Assembly (NCBI GenBank): GCA_937890595.1
Contig: CALADM010000025.1
Location: 248,001-312,000 of the forward strand
Source: CAJMNU01 sp905214855
GTDB lineage: Bacteria; Bacillota; Clostridia; Lachnospirales; Lachnospiraceae
Length of the DNA stretch: 64,000 nt
Reading direction: 5' to 3'
The position numbers and the translations under genes are program-made. This document shows positions 27,410-36,623 of the stretch, piece by piece (position 1 is the stretch's first letter; the number at the start of each line of letters is the position of its first letter). The notes below the pieces were generated by a model that searched no databases, was not told where the DNA came from, and saw only the letters and a list, made by a program, of their open reading frames with translations.

Positions 27410-27837
27410 TTGATCTGTTCCCCCATTCCCATCATGACACGATACACACAGTCTGCATTTTGAGCTGCCAACTGCCCCGCATACCCGACTAAGTCTCTGT
27501 ATTCCCGTTCTTCTCTTTTCAAAGGCACAATACCGCATCCTACTTCATCCAAAACTAAAATAACATCTGGGTTTTTTATATTTAATTCTTTTATCCATTT
27601 CTGAACCTGTTCTTTTTTCTGTACAAACTCCACTTCTTTTTCACTTATCTTTCTGATATATTCCTGCATTGCCTCTACTGCTGGTGCCAGAAATGTTTTT
27701 TCCAAACTGTCCTTTCTTCCATCTGCTGCCAAAGAAAACCATTCTTCTAAAGAGATCTCTTTTCCTTCTTTTTCCTGATAATACCTTCTCGCAAAATCTG
27801 ATTTTCCCTGAAAACATCCACCTATAATCAATTTCAT
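27406..27837 (-). CDS. cobU: Short CobU-like adenosylcobinamide kinase / guanylyltransferase, without histidine
   Basis: The family phosphorylates adenosylcobinamide and then adds GMP from GTP. The N-terminal P-loop GGCFQGKS and the C-terminal LDEVGCGIVPLKREEREYRD with LAAQNADCVYRVMMG match CobU. But the protein has only 143 residues (usual about 180) and contains no histidine at all, so the His that carries GMP in the Salmonella enzyme (His46) is missing. It may use another mechanism, keep only one activity, or depend on a second protein. It is the first gene of the B12 operon, behind a good promoter. Confidence 0.8.
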   Translation of the reverse strand: MKLIIGGCFQGKSDFARRYYQEKEGKEISLEEWFSLAADGRKDSLEKTFLAPAVEAMQEYIRKISEKEVEFVQKKEQVQKWIKELNIKNPDVILVLDEVGCGIVPLKREEREYRDLVGYAGQLAAQNADCVYRVMMGMGEQIK

Positions 27838-27893
27838 GTTACCGCCTCCTGGCTGCTAAATCATCTTAAAAATATTCCATTTTTATCTGATTT

Positions 27894-27922
27894 ATTCTAT
27901 CCTGTATTCCTAAAATCGTCAA
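27894..27922 (-). promoter_or_regulatory. Promoter of the cobalamin operon
   Basis: Minus-strand TTGACG (27917-27922) and TAGAAT (27894-27899) with a 17-base spacer, about 55 bases before cobU. The leader is short and I see no cobalamin riboswitch in it. Confidence 0.72.
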
Positions 27923-27964
27923 GTTCTCCTGCTGTCTTCATACAATCCCAAAACAGCCTCTCAA

Positions 27965-28018
27965 ACAAAACGGTGCTGTGTTTTGTTTCCAAAAGCAGGA
28001 AAACAAACACAGCACCAT
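27965..28018 (-). terminator. Terminator after the TIM-barrel isomerase gene
   Basis: Minus-strand hairpin with 19-base arms starting GGTGCTGTGTTTG and ending ACACAGCACC, followed by GTTTTGTTT. It separates the oxidoreductase operon from the cobalamin operon. Confidence 0.8.
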
Positions 28019-28063
28019 ATTTCATATTATAATATTCTATTGTGTTTTAAAAAGTATGACAGC

Positions 28064-28912
28064 TTATAGGCGGTTCAAGATTTCAACCAGTGCATCATGT
28101 GCCATTGTAAAGGACTGATCTCCAGGCATCTTTTTCATCTGAACACCATTGGTTTCCAAATCCTGAAATCCTGCAAAGTCAGCCAGATGTGGCTCTAAAG
28201 ACAGAAATCCTTTATATCCCTTTGCTTTTAACATACCCAAGATCTCTTCCAGATGACCATCTCCCTGTCCACCCGGAACCACCTCATTATCACAAGCACG
28301 CGCATCTTTGATATGCACATACTCAATATATGGATTCATCATCTCATAGGCTTCCAATGTATTCTCGCCACACTGTACAAAATTGGCAAAATCAAATACT
28401 GCTTTCATGGAATCACCATAAAATGTTTCCATAATTTCCTTACATCTGGCTGCAGTATCTCCATAGATATCTTTTTCATTCTCATGAAGAAGAATCACAC
28501 CATGTTCTTTTGCATACTCCACAAAACGAGAAAGGCGTGCAAACACTTCATCCTTATAGATTGCCGGATCTTCATTCTCAGGTATAAAGAAACTGAACAT
28601 ACGGATATATGGCACTTCCATGATCTTTGCGATCTCTACTGTATGACGAAACAGCTCAAAATGAGGTTCAAAGTCATCTGTGATCTTAATTTTTCCAATA
28701 GGAGAACCGATACTGGAAAGACGAATACCATTCTCATCCAGCTCTTTCTTTATTTCTCTCACTTCATCTAATGTATATTCCACCAAGCCCTTGCCATTGA
28801 CACCTCTCATCTCAATATGGTTCATGCCCAGTTTCTTAATCACCTCTATCTGTTTTTCCAGACTTGGATCAATCTCATCTGCAAATCCAGACAGTACAAT
28901 TCCATCCCACAT
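28064..28912 (-). CDS. TIM-barrel sugar phosphate isomerase/epimerase
   Basis: 282-residue AP-endonuclease-2-like barrel. Likely metal ligands: Glu in ILLHENEKDIYG, Asp in AVFDFANF, His in YVHIKDAR and Glu in LSLEPHLADF. Relatives are epimerases, isomerases, or lyases and hydratases acting on keto-sugars. The start at 28910-28912 follows AGGAGG; the upstream extension overlaps the previous gene. It lies 31 bases after a Gfo/Idh/MocA oxidoreductase and ends the operon. Pairing of this fold with Gfo/Idh/MocA enzymes occurs in inositol, keto-sugar and C-glycoside pathways, so a joint oxidation-then-rearrangement role is inferred. Confidence 0.82.
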   Translation of the reverse strand: MWDGIVLSGFADEIDPSLEKQIEVIKKLGMNHIEMRGVNGKGLVEYTLDEVREIKKELDENGIRLSSIGSPIGKIKITDDFEPHFELFRHTVEIAKIMEVPYIRMFSFFIPENEDPAIYKDEVFARLSRFVEYAKEHGVILLHENEKDIYGDTAARCKEIMETFYGDSMKAVFDFANFVQCGENTLEAYEMMNPYIEYVHIKDARACDNEVVPGGQGDGHLEEILGMLKAKGYKGFLSLEPHLADFAGFQDLETNGVQMKKMPGDQSFTMAHDALVEILNRL

Positions 28913-28943
28913 ATTTTTCCTCCTGCTCTGTATTGGATCCTGA

Positions 28944-30113
28944 TTATTTGGTCTTGCTGCCATAAGTTCCCTCTGTACTGAAGGTAACCTCTACTACTTC
29001 TTTATGCTTTGATGTAGCACGGCGTTTATTCAATTCTTCCAAGAATACATCCTCATCTATCGGAGTCTCTACCGGATGTCCCAGCCAGCTGGACAGATGC
29101 ATTGCATTAGAAAGCATCAGACCATTGATTCCCTCACTTCCGTCCGCAACCAGTGCAGTACCATGAAGGATATTGCCTGCAAATGCTTTGAATACACCCA
29201 TATGCTGCTCATTCAGACCATCTGTCTCCACTTCACTCACTTCCCACTCTGGTTTTGTAAAGCCTTCTTTGCAGGTTGCACAATGCTCAGACAGACTCTC
29301 TTTTAACTTATAAAGTGTCAGCTTGTCGTTCTCACAAACCAGTTTTCCCTTATCCATTGTCACTTCAAAACGGTTTGTTCCCGGGGCATCGCCTGTTGTT
29401 GTGATAAATACGCCTGTTGCTCCGTTTGGATATTCCAGATATGCTGTCACATCATCCTCTACCTCGATATCATGCCACTTTCCTTCATGACAAAATGCCT
29501 GTACTTTGCTTGGCATACCACAGATCCACTGGATCAGATCCAGATTATGTGGGCACTGGTTCAAAAGTACACCACCGCCTTCTCCTTCCCAAGTTGCTCT
29601 CCAGCTTCCAGAATCATAATAAGACTGTGTACGATACCAGTCTGTGATGATCCAGTTCACACGTCTCACTGGACCAAGTTCTCCGCCAGCAACCAACTCA
29701 TGCATCTTGCGATATACACAGTTTGTTCTCTGATTAAACATCATAGCGAATACCTTATCGCTCTTTGCAGCTGCCTCATTCATCTCACGCACCTGTTTTG
29801 TATAAACCCCAGCAGGTTTATCACAGATAACATGCTGACCATGCTCCAGAGCATCAATAACCAATTCTGGATGCTGATAATGCGGAACAACAACAGCAAC
29901 AGCGTCACAAAGACCACTTGCGATCAGATCTTTTCCTTCTTCAAAAATAGTTACACTCTCTGGAAGGTTCTCTTTACACCAGTCTCTTCTTGCCTCTCTT
30001 CTGTCCGCTACTGCAACCAGTTCGATCTCTGGCACTTCTCCCTCTGAAAGTTTTTTTGAATATCCAGTTCCCTGATTTCCGATACCGATAATACCTAATT
30101 TAATCTTGTCCAT
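28944..30113 (-). CDS. Gfo/Idh/MocA family NAD(P)-dependent oxidoreductase
   Basis: 389-residue cytoplasmic dehydrogenase. The Rossmann fold begins LGIIGIGNQGTGYSKKL; the catalytic lysine lies in CDKPAGVYTKQ (DKP in place of the more common EKP); the C-terminal domain has GGGVLLNQCPHNLDLIQW with the conserved His and Asp near the substrate. The substrate is some polyol or sugar, not identifiable. It is preceded by GAGGAGG and lies 25 bases after the second oxidoreductase, with which it forms a three-gene operon. Confidence 0.88.
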   Translation of the reverse strand: MDKIKLGIIGIGNQGTGYSKKLSEGEVPEIELVAVADRREARRDWCKENLPESVTIFEEGKDLIASGLCDAVAVVVPHYQHPELVIDALEHGQHVICDKPAGVYTKQVREMNEAAAKSDKVFAMMFNQRTNCVYRKMHELVAGGELGPVRRVNWIITDWYRTQSYYDSGSWRATWEGEGGGVLLNQCPHNLDLIQWICGMPSKVQAFCHEGKWHDIEVEDDVTAYLEYPNGATGVFITTTGDAPGTNRFEVTMDKGKLVCENDKLTLYKLKESLSEHCATCKEGFTKPEWEVSEVETDGLNEQHMGVFKAFAGNILHGTALVADGSEGINGLMLSNAMHLSSWLGHPVETPIDEDVFLEELNKRRATSKHKEVVEVTFSTEGTYGSKTK

Positions 30114-30138
30114 GTCATGTTCCTCCTCATCTATTTTT

Positions 30139-31170
30139 TTATTTATGAAATGTTACTACTTTATGTTCTCTTGCTGACTCATAGATATCCATCATTTCCT
30201 GAAGAGTATCCTCTATGTGAGGCAGATCGTTTGGATATTCTCTTCCTGTCTGTACACAATCATAAAAATCGGCGATGCAGTCTGCATGTCCTGCTCCCCA
30301 GTAAGATTTGCCTGGTATATTTGCCTTCACGCAAGAATAGGTATCCATACGTCCATCTTCATATCTACAGGTCACAAGTGTATCTTCCAAACGGATCACT
30401 GCTTTTTCACAGGCAATCTCGATCATGATCGGGGCATTCTGGATATAAGCAGTTGTCGCATAAAAACATGCAACTGTGTCTTTTTCTCCTGTCTTAAAAC
30501 GGATATAGGCTTCCAGAGCGTCTTCTACTTCGATCACACCTTTCAGGTGATGGTTGCTCATCGTCGCCTCCGTTTCAACTGGCTTCTGAAGCCAGCGTAC
30601 TAAAAGATCCAGTGTATGTACAGACTGATTGATCAGAGCACCGCCTCCTTCGGTCTCAAGGCTTCCTCTCCATCCACTCTCTGTGTAGTATGGTTTTGTA
30701 CGATTCCATGTCACAAAAGCCCTTGCGCCCAGTATCTCGCCAACTTCAGGAGACTTCAGCAGCTCGTCCACTTTTTGTGTTGTCGCATTATAACGGTTCT
30801 GGAAACAGATTCCCAGACGGGCACTACTCTTTTCTGATGCTTCCTTTAACTGTGCAAACTGCTGTCTTGTGATAGCTGGCGGTTTCTCCATGAAAACATG
30901 GATTCCTTTTTCCAGAGCTGCAATCGCCATTGGTACATGCAGATAATGTGGTGTACAGATATGCAGGCTCTCAATACCGCTGTCTTCCAGCATCTCTTCC
31001 AACGAAGCATAACTTTTTGCATCTTTTGCGCCATACTTCTGCACAAATGCATCTGCACGATCCTTTTTAATGTCTGCAAATGCCATCAATTCAATCTGTT
31101 CCATCTGAGAGAGTGCCAGCGCATGTACAGCTGCAATCCCACCACAGCCAACAATTCCTACTTTAAGCAT
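30139..31170 (-). CDS. Gfo/Idh/MocA family oxidoreductase, second copy
   Basis: 343-residue paralogue of the neighbour. NAD-binding VGIVGCGGIAAVHALALS, catalytic MEKPPAITRQQ, and C-terminal GGGALINQSVHTLDLLVRWL are present. It is the first gene of the three-gene minus-strand operon and divergent from an AraC-type regulator, which probably controls it. Two oxidoreductases of this family plus a barrel isomerase in one operon suggest successive oxidation and reduction of a sugar ring carbon. Confidence 0.88.
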   Translation of the reverse strand: MLKVGIVGCGGIAAVHALALSQMEQIELMAFADIKKDRADAFVQKYGAKDAKSYASLEEMLEDSGIESLHICTPHYLHVPMAIAALEKGIHVFMEKPPAITRQQFAQLKEASEKSSARLGICFQNRYNATTQKVDELLKSPEVGEILGARAFVTWNRTKPYYTESGWRGSLETEGGGALINQSVHTLDLLVRWLQKPVETEATMSNHHLKGVIEVEDALEAYIRFKTGEKDTVACFYATTAYIQNAPIMIEIACEKAVIRLEDTLVTCRYEDGRMDTYSCVKANIPGKSYWGAGHADCIADFYDCVQTGREYPNDLPHIEDTLQEMMDIYESAREHKVVTFHK

Positions 31171-31353
31171 TTATTCTACCCCCTGTTGCTATATTTGTAT
31201 CATATTAAGATTCACTTGAAAACTTTTTGCTTGTGAAAGCCCAAATTCTTACATTGTATTTTATATTTTTTTATTATATACTAAATTCAGCGCAATGTCT
31301 TTGCAAAAATTGATAAAAAACATGCGTATATTGTCATAATGGAGGTTTTCTTT

Positions 31354-32217
31354 ATGCAAAATGCCCACACTTCATACCAATACGATCATATGAACATGCC
31401 ATATGGCTGTTCATTTCGTACAGATTCCAAGGCTGGAAACTCTGACTTTCATATGCATAATGTATATGAAATCTATATGCTAGTCGAAGGAAATATCCAC
31501 TATTTTGTGGAACAGTCCTGCTATCACATGACTTCCGGAAATATCATACTATTCAATGATCAGGAAATCCATAAAGCAACCAACCTCTCCGATCAGCCTT
31601 TTGAGCGGATCGTGATCCATATCAATCCCTCTTTTATCCGACAGTACTGCACACTGCAAACGAACCTTCTTGCCTGTTTTCATCATCGTGCCGGAGAATC
31701 CAACCTCATTTCTTTAACTCCAAAAGAAACTGAGGAATTTCTTTTTCTCTCTCGTACACTAAGCCACACATGCAGGGACACCAGCTATGGACAGGATATC
31801 CTCTCTTTGTCTGTATTATTCCGCATTCTTCTCTTGATCAATCAGGCATATTTTAGAAGTTCAGGTACACCAGAATCCAAGCCAATGCCCCACCGTGCTC
31901 AGGATATCATGACATATATCGATCATCATTTAACTGAACCACTCTCTCTGGATTCCATCTCCAAGGCACTTTCCCTAGATAAGTACTACCTCAGCCACCT
32001 GTTCAAATCAGAGACAGAAGGCAGTATTTTTCAATATATCCTAGTTAAGCGCATTGTCCTTGCCAAAGAACTCCTCACACAAGGGCACACGGTTACAGAA
32101 AGCTGTCATATGTCCGGATTTAACGATTATTCAAACTTCATCCGCTCATTTAAGCAGATCACCGGATGTACTCCCGGTCAATTTAAGAAAAACTGGCGTT
32201 CCTCTCTATATACCTGA
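31354..32217 (+). CDS. AraC family regulator with cupin sensor domain
   Basis: 287-residue transcription factor. The N-terminal cupin-like domain (about 20-120; FHMHNVYEIYMLVEGNIHYF) should bind a sugar or derived ligand; the C-terminal pair of helix-turn-helix motifs (about 190-285) shows LSLDSISKALSLDKYYLSHL and CHMSGFNDYSNFIRSFKQIT. The start at 31354 is preceded by GGAGG. It is divergent from the Gfo/Idh/MocA operon and is followed by a terminator. The local-control role is inferred from position. Confidence 0.9.
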   Translation: MQNAHTSYQYDHMNMPYGCSFRTDSKAGNSDFHMHNVYEIYMLVEGNIHYFVEQSCYHMTSGNIILFNDQEIHKATNLSDQPFERIVIHINPSFIRQYCTLQTNLLACFHHRAGESNLISLTPKETEEFLFLSRTLSHTCRDTSYGQDILSLSVLFRILLLINQAYFRSSGTPESKPMPHRAQDIMTYIDHHLTEPLSLDSISKALSLDKYYLSHLFKSETEGSIFQYILVKRIVLAKELLTQGHTVTESCHMSGFNDYSNFIRSFKQITGCTPGQFKKNWRSSLYT

Positions 32218-32243
32218 TAGATAGCTTATATTTCACTACAACC

Positions 32244-32296
32244 AAAAAGCCACTGTACAGAAAAACGGACTGTTTTTCCATTACAATGGCTTTTTC
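32244..32296. terminator. Bidirectional terminator between the AraC gene and iolG
   Basis: Inverted repeat AAAAAGCCA / TGGCTTTTT with an inner GAAAAACGG / CTGTTTTTCC pair and T runs on both sides. It lies between converging genes. Confidence 0.75.
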
Positions 32297-32345
32297 TTTT
32301 ATCTCATCACCACTTCATTTTCTTCTTTTTACATTTCTTCTATTA

Positions 32346-33359
32346 CTAGATCATAACCTCAGAAATCTTAACTGGTCTATGCTCTTCCACTGATTTCTTT
32401 GCAGCAATTCCCATCAAGACAGGCTTTAATCCATCCTCAACACCAAGTGGTGTCTCTGTATCATTCTCGATGGCATTGATAAAGCAGGTTACTTCCTTTG
32501 CAAAAGACTGCATATATCTTTCCAAGAAGAAATACAATGGTTTTTCACCAGTCACACCATCCACAGTACTCAAAACAGCAGAGGATTCTGTGTCGTTGGA
32601 TGTAGCAACCATACCTTTAGAACCAAACACTTCTGCTCTCTGGTCATATCCATAGGCAGCTCTTCTGGAGTTATCGATCACCGCGATCGCTCCATTTTCC
32701 ATCTTCAATGTGATCACAGCAGTATCCACATCTCCAGCCTCACCGATTGCCGGATCTACTAAAACAGCAGACTGTACATAAATTTCCTCTGCATCACATC
32801 CAGCCAGATAACGTACCATGTCAAAATCATGGATCGTCATATCTAAAAACATTCCACCAGATACAGCAGCATACTCTGCACTCGGCGGTTCCGGATCTCT
32901 TGAAGTCACTTTGATGATATGAGGCTCACCAATCTTTCCTGCTACTACCGCATTCTTTACAGCTTCAAAGTTATGATCAAAACGGCGGTTAAATCCAACC
33001 TGATATTTCACTTTACTTCCTTTTAAAGCCTCGATCACTTCTTTAATCTTTGCGATATCATGATCGATCGGTTTCTCACAAAATACATGTTTCCCTGCTT
33101 GAATCGCCTCAACAGAGATCGGAGAATGCGTGTTCGTAGAAGAACAGATCAACACAGCATCAATTTCAGGATCTGAAAGGATCTCTTTGTAATCCTTTGT
33201 TGTATTCTCCACACCCATACTTTTTGCCCATGCAGCGGTTTCATCATTCATAAAAGGATCTGCAATCGTTTTAATTGTTGCATTTTTCACATAATTACAA
33301 ATACTCTGTGTATGTACTTTTCCAATTCTTCCTGCTCCAATAATTCCTACTCTTACCAT
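32346..33359 (-). CDS. iolG: Myo-inositol 2-dehydrogenase
   Basis: Gfo/Idh/MocA enzyme that oxidises myo-inositol to scyllo-inosose with NAD, the first step of inositol catabolism. 337 residues: VGIIGAGRIGKVHTQSI (NAD binding), CEKPIDHD (catalytic Lys) and GGMFLDMTIHDFDMVRYL (catalytic Asp-His pair), all typical of IolG. Its position after iolE supports the assignment over other family members. Last gene of the operon that starts with the Fe-alcohol dehydrogenase; a terminator follows. Confidence 0.92.
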   Translation of the reverse strand: MVRVGIIGAGRIGKVHTQSICNYVKNATIKTIADPFMNDETAAWAKSMGVENTTKDYKEILSDPEIDAVLICSSTNTHSPISVEAIQAGKHVFCEKPIDHDIAKIKEVIEALKGSKVKYQVGFNRRFDHNFEAVKNAVVAGKIGEPHIIKVTSRDPEPPSAEYAAVSGGMFLDMTIHDFDMVRYLAGCDAEEIYVQSAVLVDPAIGEAGDVDTAVITLKMENGAIAVIDNSRRAAYGYDQRAEVFGSKGMVATSNDTESSAVLSTVDGVTGEKPLYFFLERYMQSFAKEVTCFINAIENDTETPLGVEDGLKPVLMGIAAKKSVEEHRPVKISEVMI

Positions 33360-33435
33360 CTGGATCTTCTCCTTTTCTTTTCTGTATTCTCTTCCATTTT
33401 CTTAGAAACCTTGTTTTTTCAATTTTGTCCAGTCT

Positions 33436-34335
33436 TTACAGTCCGGTTTTTTCTGTAATATATTTTCTTGCTCGGATTGCATATTCCAATGGATTTGCCT
33501 TTGCTGGATCCTGTTCTGCCTCAACTACCATATATCCCTCATAATGGTTTTCTTCCAAAATTTTAAAAATAGAATCAAAATCTACACAGCCATCTCCCGG
33601 TATTGTAAATGCTCCCATACGAACACCCTGTAAAAAGCTCTTATTCTCCGCTTTTACCTGTTCTACCACCTCTGGACGGATATCCTTTAAGTGTACATGT
33701 TTAATCCTGTCCACATACTTCTTCACCATGGCAACCGGATCTTCACCACAATAAGAAAAATGTCCGGAATCAAACAAAAGACTGACATAATTCGGATCTG
33801 TATTTTCCATCATGCGCTCCACTTCTTCTGCACTCTGCACCACAGTTCCCATATGATGATGGAAGGTCAATGCTACACCATATTTTTCTAAAGACAATTT
33901 CCCCAGCTTATTCAATCCCTCACAAAGTAAATTCCATTCTGTATCATTCATCACATATTTATGACCAAATACTGGCGTTTCCATCTGTCCCTGTACACTA
34001 TAGCTCTGCTCTGACACACCGACTACCTTTGCTCCCATAGCAGCCAAAAAAGCTACATGCTTCTCAAACTCAATTTCTGTCTCCTCATATGGTTTGCTGA
34101 TCAAAAATGTGGAAAACCATGCATTACAAATTTCAATCCCACGCAGATTCAATGCTTTTTTTAGTACATCCACATCTTTTGGATATTTATTTCCCACCTC
34201 AGATCCTGTAAAACCCGCAAGTGCCATCTCACTGACACATTGCTCAAATGTATTCTCTTTTCCAAGATCAGGCATATCATCATTTGTCCATGCAATCGGG
34301 GCAATTCCAAGTTTTACTTTTTCTTTATTAAACAT
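33436..34335 (-). CDS. iolE: Myo-inosose-2 dehydratase
   Basis: TIM-barrel lyase that dehydrates scyllo-inosose to the trihydroxycyclohexane-dione used by IolD. 299 residues beginning with the family pattern VKLGIAPIAWTNDDMPDLG; later LTFHHHMGTVVQ, LLFDSGHFSYCG and VVEAEQDPAKANPLEYA hold the likely metal ligands. The start at 34333-34335 follows AAGGAGAAGAGACA; the 13-codon extension upstream is unlikely. It lies between the aldolase and iolG genes. Confidence 0.95.
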   Translation of the reverse strand: MFNKEKVKLGIAPIAWTNDDMPDLGKENTFEQCVSEMALAGFTGSEVGNKYPKDVDVLKKALNLRGIEICNAWFSTFLISKPYEETEIEFEKHVAFLAAMGAKVVGVSEQSYSVQGQMETPVFGHKYVMNDTEWNLLCEGLNKLGKLSLEKYGVALTFHHHMGTVVQSAEEVERMMENTDPNYVSLLFDSGHFSYCGEDPVAMVKKYVDRIKHVHLKDIRPEVVEQVKAENKSFLQGVRMGAFTIPGDGCVDFDSIFKILEENHYEGYMVVEAEQDPAKANPLEYAIRARKYITEKTGL

Positions 34336-34410
34336 TGTCTCTTCTCCTTCTTTCTTACTATCAGTATCCCACATATACTACGCCATTCTGGGATTTTCTT
34401 ATTATCTTTT

Positions 34411-35259
34411 TTACAGTTCGCCTTTATTATTGAAAATATAAATATGACGTTTTACATTTTCATATACACCTTCCACCATCGCCTCATTCAGCGCAAAATA
34501 ATTATGGCGTCCATCTGTTTTCAAATATTCCTCTGCCTTTCTTGTCAGGCTGTCAAAACTAGCTGTTGCAATATTGATCTTACGAATCCCCAGATGGATC
34601 GCTTTTCTAAAATCAGCTGGTGTAATGCCTGTACCTCCATGTAAAACCAAAGGAATGTCATCTGTATTTTTGTTGATTTCCCCTAAAATATCAAATTCTA
34701 ATGTTGGGGCTACTGGATAATTGCCATGTGCATTCCCAATTGCTACCGCAAGAGCATCTACCCCTGTTTGTTCACAGAAACTCTTAGCATCTTTTGGATC
34801 TGTACAGCGGATCTTATGATTTTTCTTTCCATCTTCACTGCCTCCTACAAGACCAAGCTCTGCTTCCACTGTTGCTCCATATGTCTTTGCCAGTTCTACA
34901 ACTTTTCTTGTTTTCTCTATATTTTCTTCAAACGGCAATGTAGAACCATCAAACATGACAGATGTAAATCCCATTTTTAGTGCCTGTTCCAACACAGCAA
35001 ATGTCTGACCATGATCCAAATGAACTGCTACATCTACATCCGCATCTTTTGCTGCCTCAACCATCATAGGTCCCATCAGATCCAATGGAGAATGTCCCAG
35101 TCTAACCTCAGCAATCTGCAAAATGATCGGTGTTTTGCTCTCTTGTGCTGCCTGTATCGCTCCCTTGACCATTTCCATATTGCCAACACTGAACGCTCCC
35201 ACTGCCCGATCTTCCCTTGCCGCCTGCATTAGCAGTGTTTTCATTGTCACAAGTCCCAT
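34411..35259 (-). CDS. iolJ: Class II aldolase, IolJ/GatY-like (2-deoxy-5-keto-gluconate 6-phosphate aldolase)
   Basis: Zinc-dependent aldolase of 282 residues. Metal and substrate residues appear in VHLDHGQTF, IGNAHGNYPVAP and VLHGGTGI. In inositol catabolism IolJ cleaves the phosphorylated product of IolC into dihydroxyacetone phosphate and malonate semialdehyde; GatY/KbaY relatives cleave tagatose bisphosphate. The operon with iolE and iolG supports the IolJ role, but sequence alone does not exclude others. A strong AGGAGG site precedes the ATG. Confidence 0.86.
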   Translation of the reverse strand: MGLVTMKTLLMQAAREDRAVGAFSVGNMEMVKGAIQAAQESKTPIILQIAEVRLGHSPLDLMGPMMVEAAKDADVDVAVHLDHGQTFAVLEQALKMGFTSVMFDGSTLPFEENIEKTRKVVELAKTYGATVEAELGLVGGSEDGKKNHKIRCTDPKDAKSFCEQTGVDALAVAIGNAHGNYPVAPTLEFDILGEINKNTDDIPLVLHGGTGITPADFRKAIHLGIRKINIATASFDSLTRKAEEYLKTDGRHNYFALNEAMVEGVYENVKRHIYIFNNKGEL

Positions 35260-35361
35260 TGTTTTCTCCTCCTTTCCTCCATTCTCACCTTCTCTTACTC
35301 TTTATCTCTCACCATTCTAACTCTAGTTTTCTTTATCATTTTGATTCTTTGATCTTAAAGA

Positions 35362-36516
35362 TCACTCCCAGAGTTTCCTGTAAATCTCTTTTACATCTTC
35401 CACAGAAACCACTTTTTGTGTATTTGCCGGACTTCCACTTTCTATGGCATCTGCTGCCATCTTATCAATCACTGCAAAAAATGCATTCCTGTCAATGCCA
35501 TATTTTTCTAATGTAGGGATCTCCAATTCCTGACAAATACCGATCACTGCATGGAGGAATTTTCTGCTTGCTGCTTCATCGTTTTCTTCTTTACTGGCAA
35601 CACCGATCTCTCTTGCCATTACAGCAAAACGATCATATGCTCCATCCAGCGCAAATGTAAAACATTCTTTTAAAAGCATTGCATTGGAAATTCCATGTGG
35701 CACATGGAACAAAGCTCCAATCGGGCGGCTCATTCCATGTACAATAGTAACAGATGCATTATTAAAAGCAATTCCTGCCTCCAATGCTGCAATAGACATC
35801 TGCTCTCTTGCCTGTACATTCTTCCCATCATGAAATGCGATCGGGAGGTATGTAAAAATCCTCTTCATTGCAGAAAGTGCAAATACATCGGAAAGCGGTT
35901 GTGCCTTTCTGGATGTATAGGCTTCCATTGCATGAGTCAGAGCATCCAAGCCTGTCGCAGCAGTGATCGCTGGTGGTGCTGTCATTGTAAACTGAGGGTC
36001 AATGATAGCCAGATCCGGCATCAGGACAGCTCCCTTTAAAAGCATTTTAATTTCTTTTTTGGTATCTGTAATAATTGTAAACTGTGTTGCTTCCGATCCA
36101 GTCCCTGCTGTAGTAGGAATTGCTGCCATAGGTGCAAGATCACCTTCAATCACTTTCCCCATATAATCTGAAATAGAGCCATGATTCGCTTCCAGAGCCG
36201 CAATCGCTTTCATCGAATCGATCGAACTTCCTCCTCCAAGTGCGATCAGAAAATCACATCCTGTACTCTGATACACTTCCAATCCCTTTTCAATCATGAT
36301 ATCTGTAGGTTCTCCTGAAATGCCGGCATATACTTCATACGCGATCTCCTGCTCTTCCAAGACTTCTGTGAGAAGATCCAGATTTCCTAATTTTCTCATC
36401 ATCTCATCTGTTACGATCAAAGCCTTCTTGCCCATTGTTTTCAGTTTTCCCTTTGCTGTTTCCAACGCTTTGGATCCTGTTACAATACAATTTGGTACAA
36501 TAAATTCCCTGCCCAT
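35362..36516 (-). CDS. Iron-containing alcohol dehydrogenase, first gene of the inositol operon
   Basis: 384-residue group III alcohol dehydrogenase. NAD site GGGSSIDSMKAIAA; metal ligands in TGLDALTHAMEAY and IVHGMSRPIGALFHVPHG. The ATG at 36514-36516 is chosen because GGGAGG lies before it. It heads the operon with aldolase, iolE and iolG. Members reduce aldehydes such as malonate semialdehyde to 3-hydroxypropionate; since no iolA is present in the window, I infer that role here, but an oxidative polyol substrate is possible too. DeoR-type regulation is likely because the DeoR gene is divergent. Confidence 0.86.
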   Translation of the reverse strand: MGREFIVPNCIVTGSKALETAKGKLKTMGKKALIVTDEMMRKLGNLDLLTEVLEEQEIAYEVYAGISGEPTDIMIEKGLEVYQSTGCDFLIALGGGSSIDSMKAIAALEANHGSISDYMGKVIEGDLAPMAAIPTTAGTGSEATQFTIITDTKKEIKMLLKGAVLMPDLAIIDPQFTMTAPPAITAATGLDALTHAMEAYTSRKAQPLSDVFALSAMKRIFTYLPIAFHDGKNVQAREQMSIAALEAGIAFNNASVTIVHGMSRPIGALFHVPHGISNAMLLKECFTFALDGAYDRFAVMAREIGVASKEENDEAASRKFLHAVIGICQELEIPTLEKYGIDRNAFFAVIDKMAADAIESGSPANTQKVVSVEDVKEIYRKLWE

Positions 36517-36573
36517 AGTTGCCTCCCACATCCTGCTCATATTTTGGTTATTTCCTTTGTATTTTATGGTTGA

Positions 36574-36602
36574 ATTTTAGCATTTCATTGTTATTTTGTC
36601 AA
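36574..36602 (-). promoter_or_regulatory. Promoter of the ADH-aldolase-iolE-iolG operon
   Basis: Minus-strand TTGACA (36597-36602) and TAAAAT (36574-36579) with a 17-base spacer. A TTTCATTG sequence (36583-36590, plus strand) lies within the spacer and resembles the upstream repeats, a good place for repressor binding. Confidence 0.75.
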
Positions 36603-36623
36603 TATTCTTTTTGTATTTCTGTT

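Noticed and set aside
27410..27538. Extended CobS frame running into cobU
   Set aside because: The extension is an out-of-frame shadow of cobU; an ATGA overlap gives the natural start.
27838..28063. Cobalamin riboswitch upstream of cobU
   Set aside because: The leader between promoter and cobU is only about 50 bases, and no B12-box-like conserved core is seen. The large hairpin nearby is the terminator of the preceding gene.
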